Assembly: GCF_014892575.1 (NCBI RefSeq)
Contig: NZ_JADBGI010000011.1
Span: 62,293-126,292 of the forward strand
Direction: 5' to 3'
DNA length: 64,000 nucleotides
Origin: Nocardiopsis coralli
GTDB taxonomy: Bacteria; Actinomycetota; Actinomycetes; Streptosporangiales; Streptosporangiaceae
A model generated the notes under the pieces. The model made no database searches and was not told the DNA's origin. It was given only the letters and a program-made list of their open reading frames with translations. This document shows, piece by piece, positions 50,911 through 58,589 of this stretch (position 1 is the stretch's first letter; each line of letters begins with the position of its first letter). The position numbers and the translations under genes were made by a program.

Positions 50911-50939
50911 CGTTATCATCGGTTGACGCCTCCGATATG
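50911..50939 (+). promoter_or_regulatory. Candidate promoter for the ftsE operon
   Basis: TTATCA (50911-50916) and TATGCT (50934-50939), 17 bases apart, lie in an AT-rich island within the 354-base gap after prfB. This is a plausible housekeeping promoter, leaving a leader of about 165 bases before the ftsE GTG. The rest of the gap holds no gene. Confidence 0.45.
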
Positions 50940-51110
50940 CTCGTGGCTGTTGTCCGACGGTGTTCCACTACGAGGGGCGAGGGGCAGCCCTGGACAATCC
51001 GGGCTCTATCCCCCTCTACACTGTCGGTTGGCCACGTGGCCGGTACGATCCCGCGCGGAGCCTCGCTCCGGCGCGGGCACCCATACCTTCGAGAACCTTG
51101 TGATGCGCCT

Positions 51111-51800
51111 GTGATCCACTTCGACAACGTCACCAAGGTCTACACGACCCAGAAGCGCCCCGCGCTCGACGGCGTTTCCATTGACGTAGACAAGGGCGAG
51201 TTCGTATTCCTGGTCGGCCCGTCGGGCTCCGGCAAGTCGACCTTCCTCCGCCTGGTGCTCAAGGAGGAGAAGCCCGACAAGGGGCGCGTGCACGTCGCGG
51301 GCAAGGACCTCGCGCGCCTGTCCAACTGGAAGGTGCCGCACCTGCGCCGCCGTATCGGCTGCGTGTTCCAGGACTTCCGACTGCTGCCGAACAAGAACGT
51401 CTTCGAGAACGTCGCGTTCGCGCTCGAGGTCATCGGTAAGCCCCGCCGCTTCATCCGCAAGGTCGTGCCCGAGGTCGTCGAACTCGTCGGTCTCGAGGGC
51501 AAGGCCGGCCGGATGCCCCACGAGCTCTCCGGTGGTGAGCAGCAGCGCGTCGCGATCGCCCGCGCCTTCGTCAACCGCCCGCAGATCCTGCTGGCCGACG
51601 AGCCCACCGGCAACATCGACCCCGCGACCTCCATCGGCATCATGAAGGTGCTGGACCGAATCAACCGCACGGGCACGACCGTGGTCATGGCGACCCACGA
51701 CGCCGCCATCGTCGACTCGATGCGCAAGCGCGTCATCGAGCTCGAGGAAGGGCTCGTCGTGCGTGACCAGACCCGCGGCGTCTACGGCCAGGCGTACTGA
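51111..51800 (+). CDS. ftsE: Cell division ATP-binding protein FtsE
   Basis: A 229-residue ABC ATPase that, with FtsX, activates peptidoglycan hydrolases at the division site. Walker A GPSGSGKS (36-43), Q-loop FQDFRLLP, signature [14 protein letters not shown], Walker [13 protein letters not shown] and switch ATHDAAIV are intact. The GTG at 51111 gives [11 protein letters not shown]; the nearby upstream ATG runs into a stop. There is no strong ribosome site just before it. ftsX follows after 80 bases. Confidence 0.96.
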   Translation: MIHFDNVTKVYTTQKRPALDGVSIDVDKGEFVFLVGPSGSGKSTFLRLVLKEEKPDKGRVHVAGKDLARLSNWKVPHLRRRIGCVFQDFRLLPNKNVFENVAFALEVIGKPRRFIRKVVPEVVELVGLEGKAGRMPHELSGGEQQRVAIARAFVNRPQILLADEPTGNIDPATSIGIMKVLDRINRTGTTVVMATHDAAIVDSMRKRVIELEEGLVVRDQTRGVYGQAY

Positions 51801-51880
51801 CCCAGGGCACCCCGTACACGGGTGGCCCGGTACCGAGGAACGACGCGGCGAAGCCCCGAAGGACGGACCTTTAACAGACC

Positions 51881-52792
51881 ATGCGAGCACAATTCGTTCT
51901 CTCCGAGACGTGGATCGGCCTGCGTCGAAACCTCACGATGACCGTCTCCGTCATCACGACGGTGGCGATCTCCCTCGCGCTCTTCGGTGCCGGTCTGCTG
52001 GTCAACCAGCAGGTCACCGAGATGCGCAACTACTGGGACCAGCGGATCACGCTGACGGTCTACATGTGCAACGACATCTCGCCGGCCCCGGCCTGCCAGG
52101 AGAACGGCCCGGCCACCGAAGAGGACCAGGACAACATGCGGTCCATCCTCGACGACCAGGCCGAGGTCGCCGACTACGAGTTCCTCTCCGAGGCAGAAGC
52201 GTGGCAGGACTTCCAGGAGCGTCTCGGCTCCACCAACGAGGCCCTGGCCGGCGCCGCCCAGGAGGGCGACATCCCGGAGAACTTCCGGGTGCAGCTGACC
52301 GATCCTGATCAGTACGACACCGTGCGCAACGCCGTCGAGGGTGCGTCGGGTGTCGACTCGGTCTCCGACGACCAGAGCGTGCTGGAACAGTTCTTCGGAC
52401 TGTTGGACGGGCTCAAGTGGGCCGCCCTGGTGCTCGCGGGCGTCCAGTTGGCCGCGGCTGCGCTCCTGATCGGCAACACCATCCGTCTGTCGGCCTACAG
52501 CCGACGGCGGGAGACCGGGATCATGCGCCTCGTCGGTGCGTCGAACTTCTACATCCAGTTGCCGTTCCTGTTGGAAGGTGCCATCGCCGGTCTGATCGGT
52601 GGCATCATCGCCTCCGGGTTCATCGTCGCCACCAGGTTCACGCTCCTCACACAGATCGAGGGCTGGTTCCAGTTCGACGTGGCCCTGGGTACGGGCTCGC
52701 TGCTGTACGTGATCGGAATGTCGGTCATCCTCGGTGTGCTGCTGTGTACCATCACCTCGTTCCTCACCCTGCGGCGCTACCTCAAGATCTGA
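51881..52792 (+). CDS. ftsX: Cell division protein FtsX
   Basis: A 303-residue membrane partner of FtsE. One N-terminal helix (about 20-45), an extracytoplasmic domain of about 125 residues with a CNDISPAPAC cysteine pair typical of the actinobacterial FtsX loop, then three C-terminal helices (about 178-198, 226-250, 268-290). The coupling helix region RRRETGIMRLVGAS matches the family. The extracellular domain usually docks a cell-wall hydrolase such as RipC. Confidence 0.95.
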   Translation: MRAQFVLSETWIGLRRNLTMTVSVITTVAISLALFGAGLLVNQQVTEMRNYWDQRITLTVYMCNDISPAPACQENGPATEEDQDNMRSILDDQAEVADYEFLSEAEAWQDFQERLGSTNEALAGAAQEGDIPENFRVQLTDPDQYDTVRNAVEGASGVDSVSDDQSVLEQFFGLLDGLKWAALVLAGVQLAAAALLIGNTIRLSAYSRRRETGIMRLVGASNFYIQLPFLLEGAIAGLIGGIIASGFIVATRFTLLTQIEGWFQFDVALGTGSLLYVIGMSVILGVLLCTITSFLTLRRYLKI

Positions 52793-52820
52793 CGATCGGG
52801 CGAGCACGCAGGGCATGATC

Positions 52821-52846
52821 CGGGGGGTCCAGCGATGGACCCCCCG
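52821..52846 (+). terminator. Hairpin between ftsX and smpB
   Basis: CGGGGGGTCC and GGACCCCCCG form a perfect 10-bp stem with an AGCGAT loop, 28 bases after ftsX and 20 bases before the smpB GTG. It may terminate ftsEX transcripts partially or act as an attenuator or processing site before smpB. Confidence 0.65.
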
Positions 52847-52866
52847 ACGCCATGAAGGGAGTTCGC

Positions 52867-53331
52867 GTGACGCGGGAGACCGGGCGCAAGCTCATCGCGC
52901 AGAACCGCCGTGCGCGGTTCGACTACCACATCGACGAGACCTACGAGGCGGGCATCGTCCTGACGGGAACCGAGGTCAAGTCGTTGCGGCAGGGCCGCGC
53001 CTCGCTGGTCGACGGGTTCGCGCACATCCACAACGGAGAGGTGTGGATGAACAACGTCCACATCCCCGAGTACTCACAGGGGACGTGGACCAACCACGCT
53101 TCACGCAGATCACGTAAGCTACTCCTGCACCGTGAGCAGATCTCCCGGTTGATCGGCAAGACCCGGGAGCCGGGCCGAACCCTGGTGCCCATGTCGCTCT
53201 ACTTCAGCGACGGCAAGGCCAAGGTCGAGATCGCCCTCGCCCGCGGTAAGCGTGAGTACGACAAGCGCCATGCGATCGCCGAGCGCGAGGCCAAGCGAGA
53301 CATCGAACGCGCTCTCCGCCGCCGCCGTTGA
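52867..53331 (+). CDS. smpB: SsrA-binding protein SmpB
   Basis: A 154-residue protein that binds tmRNA and delivers it to stalled ribosomes. The core has [47 protein letters not shown] and LLLHREQI. The very basic C-terminal tail ([20 protein letters not shown]) is the part that enters the empty mRNA channel. GTG at 52867, with AAGGGA six bases before, is preferred to ATG at 52852, which lacks a ribosome site. Its partner ssrA is 2.3 kb downstream. Confidence 0.95.
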   Translation: MTRETGRKLIAQNRRARFDYHIDETYEAGIVLTGTEVKSLRQGRASLVDGFAHIHNGEVWMNNVHIPEYSQGTWTNHASRRSRKLLLHREQISRLIGKTREPGRTLVPMSLYFSDGKAKVEIALARGKREYDKRHAIAEREAKRDIERALRRRR

Positions 53332-53354
53332 GGCGCCTGAAAGGAACACACAAG

Positions 53355-55301
53355 GTGTCCCCCCGTCCCCTGGGCCGCAGAGCCGCGGCCGCCGGAACCG
53401 GTCTGCTCGTCACACTGACCCTCGTGGCTTGCACGCCCCACCCCAGCGCGGAGGTGGCGGTCAGGTCCTTCCTGCTCGCGTGGCAGGACGGCGACTACGC
53501 GGAGGCCGCCCGTTACACCGACGGCGACGCCGCGGAGGTCGAATCGACCCTTGCGGACGTGCACGACCAACTCGACCTGGCCTCTCTCAGGTTCGACCTC
53601 GGCCCCATCTCCGAGGACGGCGAGAGCGCCACGGCCGAGTTCGAGGCCAACGCCGACCTCGGCATCGGCGACCCCACCTGGACCTACACCGGGGAGATGC
53701 CCCTGGAGTGGGGCCCCGACGGGTGGGAGATCTCCTGGTCGCCGAGCGTCATCCACCCCGAGATCAGCGAGGGCGAACGCCTCGCCGTCAGCTACCAGCT
53801 CCAGGACCGCGGCCAGATCCTCGACCGCGACGGCACCTCCCTCGTCACCCCCGACAGTGTCACCGCCTTCGGTGTGCTGCCCTCGGAGATGGACGACAAG
53901 GAAGAGGGCGTCGCCGAGCTGGCCGAACTCCTCGACGAGGACCCCGACCCGCTGCTGCAGCGCGTGCGGTCGGCACCGCCGGAGGAGTTCCAGCCGCTGG
54001 TGCTGCTGCGCGACAGCAACGTCGACGCGAACCTGCTGCGCCAGGCCTCCCAGATCGCGGGTGTGGACACCCAGGCGGTCGAGGTCAACATGACACCCGA
54101 GCTCGCGCCCTCCCTCGTGGGCGAGGTCGCCGGTACCTCCGAACACCGGGTCTCGGCGCGCGTTCCCGGCCCGTACCAGGCCGGCGACACCGTCGGGCTG
54201 AGCGGGCTGCAGAGCATCTTCCAGAACGAGCTCGCCGGGTCGGCCACCACCCAGGTCGTCGCGCTCGACGCCTCGGGCGAGGTCACCGACGTGCTCGAGT
54301 CCTGGGACGGCGAGCTCAGCGGCCAGATCGAGACCACCCTGGACTCGGACGTCCAGAGCGCCGCCGAGTCCGCCATGGACACCCTTCCGGGCAACGGCTA
54401 CCTGGTCGCGGTCGACCCCTCGAACGGGGAGATCCTCGCCGCCGCCAACGACTCCGAGAGCGCCACGGACGACGGTGCGCTCAACGGGTCCTTCGCCCCC
54501 GGCCCGGTCTTCACACTCATCTCCACGGTGGCGGCGCTGGAATCGGGGGCGGTCACACGGGAGACCACCTCCGAGTGCGCGGCCGAGGCCGACGTCGGCG
54601 GACGAACGTTCGTCAACCCCAGCCAGGGGTACCTCGCCGGCGAACCCGACCTGGTGCGCAACCTCGCCTACGCCTGCACCGTCGCCTACGCGCAGTTCGC
54701 CGACCAGGTGGGCGCCGACAACATCGCCGACACCGCCGAGCGCTTCGGTATCGGCGCGGACTGGCAGCTGCCGCTGCCCTCCACCTCCGGTTCGGTCGAC
54801 ATCAACGACGAGGAGGCCGACGTGGCCTCCGCGATGATCGGCGAACACGGGATCGAGGTCAGCCCCCTGACGATGGCGCTCGCCGCTGCCGCGATCTCCG
54901 ACGGCAACTGGCACGCGCCCACCCTCATCCAGGAGGAGGGCCCGGCCCCCGAGGAGACCTCGCCCTTCGACGAGGAACACCTCGAGGTGGTGCGCGAGGG
55001 TATGCGCGACGCCGTCGATCAGCGCATGATGCCCGAACTGGCGGTCGGCGGGCCCGATCTGCACGGACAGTGGTCGCGCGTCGAGGGCCAGGAGGTCTCC
55101 CACCACTGGTTCGTCGGCTACCAGGACGACGTCGCCTTCGCGCTGGTCGCCGAGGTGGACCCGTCCGTGTCGCTGTGGCAGCCCTACGCCGTCCAGGGCG
55201 CGCAGTCCTTCCTCGCCGAACTCGGATCGCCGGGCACGGAGGACCAGGGGCTGGAACCCGCCGGCGACCCCGCCGAGGCCGACCTCTCCGGCCCCGAATA
55301 A
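53355..55301 (+). CDS. Lipoprotein homologue of class B penicillin-binding protein lacking all catalytic motifs
   Basis: A 648-residue protein with GTG start at 53355. A signal peptide with lipobox LVAC (Cys26) is followed by an NTF2-like MecA-type domain (about 30-140), a PBP dimerisation-like region (about 145-310) and a transpeptidase-like domain (about 330-640). The position of the active serine, normally in PGSTFK, reads PGPVFT (382-387), so both Ser and Lys are missing. The SxN motif is replaced by ACT (440-442) and the KTG motif by a region reading QWSRVEGQ. It keeps the fold-defining LVAVDPSNGEILA and HHWFVGYQ segments. It cannot acylate by the normal chemistry and is probably a structural or regulatory pseudo-enzyme. 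Confidence 0.85.
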   Translation: MSPRPLGRRAAAAGTGLLVTLTLVACTPHPSAEVAVRSFLLAWQDGDYAEAARYTDGDAAEVESTLADVHDQLDLASLRFDLGPISEDGESATAEFEANADLGIGDPTWTYTGEMPLEWGPDGWEISWSPSVIHPEISEGERLAVSYQLQDRGQILDRDGTSLVTPDSVTAFGVLPSEMDDKEEGVAELAELLDEDPDPLLQRVRSAPPEEFQPLVLLRDSNVDANLLRQASQIAGVDTQAVEVNMTPELAPSLVGEVAGTSEHRVSARVPGPYQAGDTVGLSGLQSIFQNELAGSATTQVVALDASGEVTDVLESWDGELSGQIETTLDSDVQSAAESAMDTLPGNGYLVAVDPSNGEILAAANDSESATDDGALNGSFAPGPVFTLISTVAALESGAVTRETTSECAAEADVGGRTFVNPSQGYLAGEPDLVRNLAYACTVAYAQFADQVGADNIADTAERFGIGADWQLPLPSTSGSVDINDEEADVASAMIGEHGIEVSPLTMALAAAAISDGNWHAPTLIQEEGPAPEETSPFDEEHLEVVREGMRDAVDQRMMPELAVGGPDLHGQWSRVEGQEVSHHWFVGYQDDVAFALVAEVDPSVSLWQPYAVQGAQSFLAELGSPGTEDQGLEPAGDPAEADLSGPE

Positions 55302-55326
55302 GGGCGACCCGGAACCGGACCCGAAC

Positions 55327-55360
55327 CGGGCCCCCGACGGAGCAACCCGTCGGGGGCCCG
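55327..55360 (+). terminator. Hairpin terminator after the PBP-like gene
   Basis: CGGGCCCCCGACGG and CCGTCGGGGGCCCG form a perfect 14-bp stem with an AGCAAC loop, 26 bases after the stop codon. The 366 bases from here to ssrA contain no supported gene. Confidence 0.85.
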
Positions 55361-55572
55361 CGTGCGTCTTCCCTGGTGAGTCGGGTTAGCGAACAGGGGT
55401 CTGCGCCCGATTCGTGGGGCAGGACCTCATCTCGGGGGAGGCCCTGCCGATATCCCGAGGCCGGTCCGACCCTGCCGGCCGCCCCCGTGGGCCGCGTCGA
55501 CCGCCTCTGGAGTCCGCGCCCACGGGGGTTTCTCCTGCTTCGGGCACTGCGCACCCCCTGCCGGGAATGCAC

Positions 55573-55631
55573 TTGGTGCCCGCGCCGTTGTAGCGGTAGA
55601 GTGGCGCACGTGAGCGCGCGCCGCTCACGTG
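55573..55631 (+). promoter_or_regulatory. ssrA promoter and leader hairpin
   Basis: TTGGTG (55573-55578) and TAGAGT (55597-55602) with an 18-base spacer form a good promoter about 60 bases before mature tmRNA. Right at the expected start, CACGTGAGCG (55607-55616) and CGCTCACGTG (55622-55631) form a perfect 10-bp inverted repeat with a five-base loop, and GCCCCGCGGGGC follows at about 55638-55649. These could be operators or hairpins of the precursor that guide 5' processing. Confidence 0.55.
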
Positions 55632-55667
55632 TCGGTCGCCCCGCGGGGCGGCTTTGACAACTTCACA

Positions 55668-56040
55668 GGGGGTGATCGGTTTCGACTTCGGTGATTGTTC
55701 CGAGGGGAAGCGGGTCGAGGACTGCGTATGCCACCTCGTTAATCATGCATTCGCACTAAACACAAGTGCCGATTCCAAGCGCACTGAGTTCGCCCTCGCT
55801 GCCTAATCAGCGATAGCGACTCTGTCGGCCCGAGCTCGTCATCGGCTCAGGTACCGGCATCAGCCAGATGACTCACCGCCCGGATCATGTCACGGGACCG
55901 GGCGGGACATTCACGTGGCTGGGCCTGTCAGCGATGTGTGCGTTCAAGCGCTGAGGCCGAGCAGAACGACACTACGCACTGCACCCGGAGAAGCCCTGGT
56001 TCGATGCTGAAGGACGCGGGTTCGATTCCCGCCACCTCCA
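55668..56040 (+). ncRNA. ssrA: Transfer-messenger RNA (tmRNA)
   Basis: The 5' end GGGGGTG pairs with CACCTCC at the 3' end to form a seven-base-pair acceptor stem (one G-U), followed by discriminator A; CCA is not encoded. The 5' part has the conserved GATCGGTTTCGACTTC, and the 3' part the T-arm GCGGGTTCGATTCCCGC. The tag frame starts at the resume codon GCC (55768-55770) and encodes ADSKRTEFALAA before TAA (55804-55806). The tag ends in the ALAA degradation signal. tmRNA frees ribosomes stalled on broken mRNA together with SmpB. Confidence 0.97.
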
Positions 56041-56044
56041 CGCG

Positions 56045-56096
56045 ATGGGCCCTGCTCGGCGGACTTCGTCCGCCTTCGCAGGGCCCATGTTCTTTT
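56045..56096 (+). terminator. Intrinsic terminator of ssrA
   Basis: ATGGGCCCTGC (56045-56055) and GCAGGGCCCAT (56078-56088) form a perfect 11-bp stem with an inner GGCGGAC/GTCCGCC helix, followed by GTTCTTTT. It is the most classical rho-independent terminator in the window. Confidence 0.88.
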
Positions 56097-56116
56097 CGGG
56101 GGGACGACCCCCCGAA

Positions 56117-56670
56117 CCCCCCGGTGTGCGCTCGCTGGCGCTCGCGCCCGGGGGGTTTGCTGTGTCCGGGGTGGTCAGACCCCCGGTGACACGTGACCCC
56201 CTGTGGCTGGGGCCCGTCGGACGGGCACCCCCCGGTGTGCGCTCGCTGGCGCTCGCGCCCGGGGGGTTTGCTGTGTCCGGGGTGGTCAGACCCCCGGTGA
56301 CACGTGACCCCCTGTGGCTGGGGCCCGTCGGACGGGCACCCCCCGGTGTGCGCTCGCTGGCGCTCGCGCCCGGGGGGTTTGCTGTGTCCGGGGTGGTCAG
56401 ACCCCCGGTGACACGTGACCCCCTGTGGCTGGGGCCCGTCGGACGGGCACCCCCCGGTGTGCGCTCGCTGGCGCTCGCGCCCGGGGGGTTTGCTGTGTCC
56501 GGGGTGGTCAGACCCCCGGTGACACGTGACCCCCTGTGGCTGGGGCCCGTCGGACGGGCACCCCCCGGTGTGCGCTCGCTGGCGCTCGCGCCCGGGGGGT
56601 TTGCTGTGTCCGGGGTGGTCAGACCCCCGGTGACACGTGACCCCCTGTGGCTGGGGCCCGTCGGACGGGC
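56117..56670. repeat. Five tandem copies of a 111-bp unit
   Basis: The segment CCCCCCGGTGTGCGCTCGCT recurs starting at 56117, 56228, 56339, 56450 and 56561, an exact period of 111 bases. The copies look identical base for base; only the last base of the final copy differs. Each unit begins with a terminator-like hairpin, CCCCCCGG...CCGGGGGG followed by TTTGCTGT, and continues with GGGGTGGTCAGACCCCC and a CACGTG core. Because 111 is divisible by three, several frames stay open, but no coding signal supports a protein. Identity between copies implies recent amplification or gene-conversion. Confidence 0.92.
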
Positions 56671-56936
56671 CGGGCAACCCCCTGTGGGATTGGTTCCGGG
56701 GCGCTCCCTGTGGCTGAGGTTCCTCGATAGGTCGGGGCACCCCGAAGGTTGCCGGAATGCTCTTCGTTCCCCCTGGACGTCCCTCAGGGCACCCCAAGGA
56801 CGTTCCACGTGTGGACCGCCTCGAGCGTTCCGAGCCATGTACCCCCAGTAGACCTGCGTGCGTTGAGCGTGACGGAGCGGTCCTGGCGCGGACGTGTGCT
56901 TGAGGTCGTGCGTCTTTGGGCGGGCGTCCTGGGGGG
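56671..56936. other. Spacer between the 111-bp array and the antitoxin remnant
   Basis: No gene is supported. Fragments such as CCCCCTGTGG and GGCTGAGG repeat the vocabulary of the array, so this may be a decayed flank of it. A toxin gene would be expected here downstream of the antitoxin remnant on the minus strand, but no RelE, Doc or PIN-like reading frame is recognisable. Confidence 0.4.
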
Positions 56937-57210
56937 TCATGACGCACCGGGTTCTGAGTTTCCGTAAACCTCCGCGACCATCTCGGCCAGGCTCACCGCC
57001 GGGCCACCCGGGCCACCCGGGTCGCTCGCGATCGTCCGGTCGGCCTGGATTGCCAGACACTCGTCGAGCGCGTCCTCCAGAGCCTCGAACTCATCGAAGG
57101 GGACGACGGCTGCGGCCGGTGCACCCGCCGCGCATGATGACGGTCGGCTCACCCCGCTGAGCTCGTGTGATCAGGGTCCGAAGATGGGCATTCTCGATGT
57201 CCACGTTCAT
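56937..57210 (-). pseudogene. Frameshifted Phd/YefM-type antitoxin
   Basis: Minus-strand translation from ATG at 57210 reads MNVDIENAHLRTLITRAQRG, then EPTVIMRGG, a typical Phd/YefM antitoxin N-terminus. It then shifts and stops early at PLR. In the next frame the expected continuation APAAAVVPFDEFEALEDALD runs on to a stop at 56937. The break is at TGCA (57120-57123), where four bases stand in place of a three-base codon, so a one-base insertion is the simplest cause. The ATG overlaps the stop of the upstream receptor gene (ATGA). No toxin is recognisable next to it. It may be a decayed antitoxin, or an assembly error. Confidence 0.75.
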
Positions 57211-57956
57211 GGGCGGTTCCGTAGTGCGTTGCTCAGGTGGGCATGGGCCTCGACCAGGGACGGGCCGTACCAGGTGAGGTCACGGCCGGAGACCAGGGCC
57301 GACGGGACGGAGAAGGCCTCGGGGCCGTCGTCCGGGCCGAAGGCGTAGGGCTCGTCCGGCAGGACGGCGAGGTCCGGCGCGAGGTCGTCCGGTGGGGCCG
57401 CGGGGTAGCGGCCCTCCAGGCCCGCGCACACGTTGACCGCGCCCAGGCGCGCGAGCACGTCGTGCGCGAAGGTGTCTGCGCCGACGAACATCCACGGGTC
57501 ACGCCAGATCGGCACGGCCACCCGAGGGCCGTCGGGCGGGGGCGTGGACCACAGGCGTTCGGCCTCGGGCAGCCAGTCCGGGACGGGCAGCCCGCACACG
57601 TGCAGGAGGCGGCGCAGGGACACGAAGGCGTCCGGCACGGTGCGGATGTCGGTCACCCAGACGGGGATCCCCGCCTCGCGCAGCGTCTCCACGTGCCGCC
57701 GCCGGTTCTCCTCGCGGTTGGCGACGACCAGGTCGGGCGCGAGCTCGACGATGCGTGACACGTGCGGGTTCTTGGTGCCGCGCACCCGTTCCACGTCCAG
57801 GCCGGCCGGGTGGGTGCACCACACCGTCGCGGCGGTCAGCAGGCCAGGGGAGCTGTGGGCCAGGGTCTCGGTCAGGGAAGGCACCAGGGAGACCACGCGG
57901 GCCGGGGGAGTGTCCAGTCGGACCGGGTGCCCCAGGTCGTCCTCAAGGATGGTCAT
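57207..57956 (-). CDS. Helical-backbone metal receptor (BtuF-like) protein without signal peptide
   Basis: A 249-residue protein of the class III periplasmic-binding fold (helical backbone metal receptor, as in BtuF or FhuD). PPARVVSLVPSLTETLAH, GRTKNPHV-like RGTKNPHVSRIVELAPDLVV and DIRTVPDAFVSLRRLL are diagnostic. There is no signal peptide or lipobox, so it is probably cytoplasmic, and no ABC transporter gene is adjacent. Function may be cobalamin, corrinoid or siderophore-related binding, or something else. A small upstream frame overlaps its start. Confidence 0.82.
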   Translation of the reverse strand: MTILEDDLGHPVRLDTPPARVVSLVPSLTETLAHSSPGLLTAATVWCTHPAGLDVERVRGTKNPHVSRIVELAPDLVVANREENRRRHVETLREAGIPVWVTDIRTVPDAFVSLRRLLHVCGLPVPDWLPEAERLWSTPPPDGPRVAVPIWRDPWMFVGADTFAHDVLARLGAVNVCAGLEGRYPAAPPDDLAPDLAVLPDEPYAFGPDDGPEAFSVPSALVSGRDLTWYGPSLVEAHAHLSNALRNRP

Positions 57957-58095
57957 GGTGGACCAGGATCTCCGACAGGGTCCTGGAAGCTTGTACCGGG
58001 GGGAAACTCTCGCGTTCCGGGCTGGTCAGGTCGTGCGTGGAGAGGGCCTCCACGACGTCTCCGGGGTCACCGAGAAGAACTGTTTCGTCACTCAT
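57943..58095 (-). CDS. Possible 50-residue protein overlapping the receptor gene
   Basis: From ATG at 58095 the frame reads MSDETVLLGDPGDVVEALST and ends SEILVHHDHP, overlapping the receptor gene start by 14 bases. The composition (acidic start, balanced polar residues) is more protein-like than most shadow frames. There is no clear ribosome site and no family match, so it is a weak call. Confidence 0.35.
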   Translation of the reverse strand: MSDETVLLGDPGDVVEALSTHDLTSPERESFPPVQASRTLSEILVHHDHP

Positions 58096-58179
58096 GGGAG
58101 CCGAGCGTACAGGTTCCGGGCCGGGCCGGGGCGGCGTCCGGCCGGACGCCGCCCCCACCGGCGCACGGACGGGTGGGTC

Positions 58180-58488
58180 CTACTGTTCGGTCACCCCGAC
58201 CAGCCACGCGACCTTGTGCGCCGTGACGCCGAGGCTCCCGCTGCTGCCCAGGTAGACGCCGAAGGAGGCGATGAACGCGTAGTCGTGTTCGCGTCGTTCG
58301 CAGGTCACGTCCTCCACGGCGTACCTGTTGGCCGGGTTGCTCACACGCAGGTAGGGCGGGTCGGCGTCGACGACGTCGGTCTCGACGCCGTAGCCGGACA
58401 ACTCGGTGGCGAGCTTGCCGAGGTGTCCGCTCTCCTCGGAGGGCACCCGGGTCGGCTGCTCGTCCTTCGCCTGTCTCGACTGGGCCAT
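58180..58488 (-). CDS. Hypothetical protein, 102 residues
   Basis: Start ATG at 58488 follows AAAGGA seven bases upstream. The N-terminal third is hydrophilic (MAQSRQAKDEQPTRVPSEES). The remainder looks like a small alpha/beta domain (LATELSGYGVETDVVDADPP, YLRVSNPANRYAVEDVTCE, YAFIASFGVYLG). No signal peptide, membrane segment or recognised motif. It lies between the receptor gene and nagA on the same strand, but with sizeable gaps. Confidence 0.65.
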   Translation of the reverse strand: MAQSRQAKDEQPTRVPSEESGHLGKLATELSGYGVETDVVDADPPYLRVSNPANRYAVEDVTCERREHDYAFIASFGVYLGSSGSLGVTAHKVAWLVGVTEQ

Positions 58489-58589
58489 GGCAGATCCTTT
58501 CGTGTCGAGCATGGTGCTTTCCTCGATGCCCTGGCGCCATTGTCGCCCACTGTTAAGTTACTGATACGTACCGTGCCTACGACACGCCG

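Noticed and set aside
56117-56670. CRISPR array
   Set aside because: The units are contiguous and identical over all 111 bases, with no variable spacers and no cas genes nearby.
55928-57060. Long plus and minus open frames through the 111-bp array
   Set aside because: They stay open only because the repeat length is divisible by three; the translations are low complexity and run into tmRNA.
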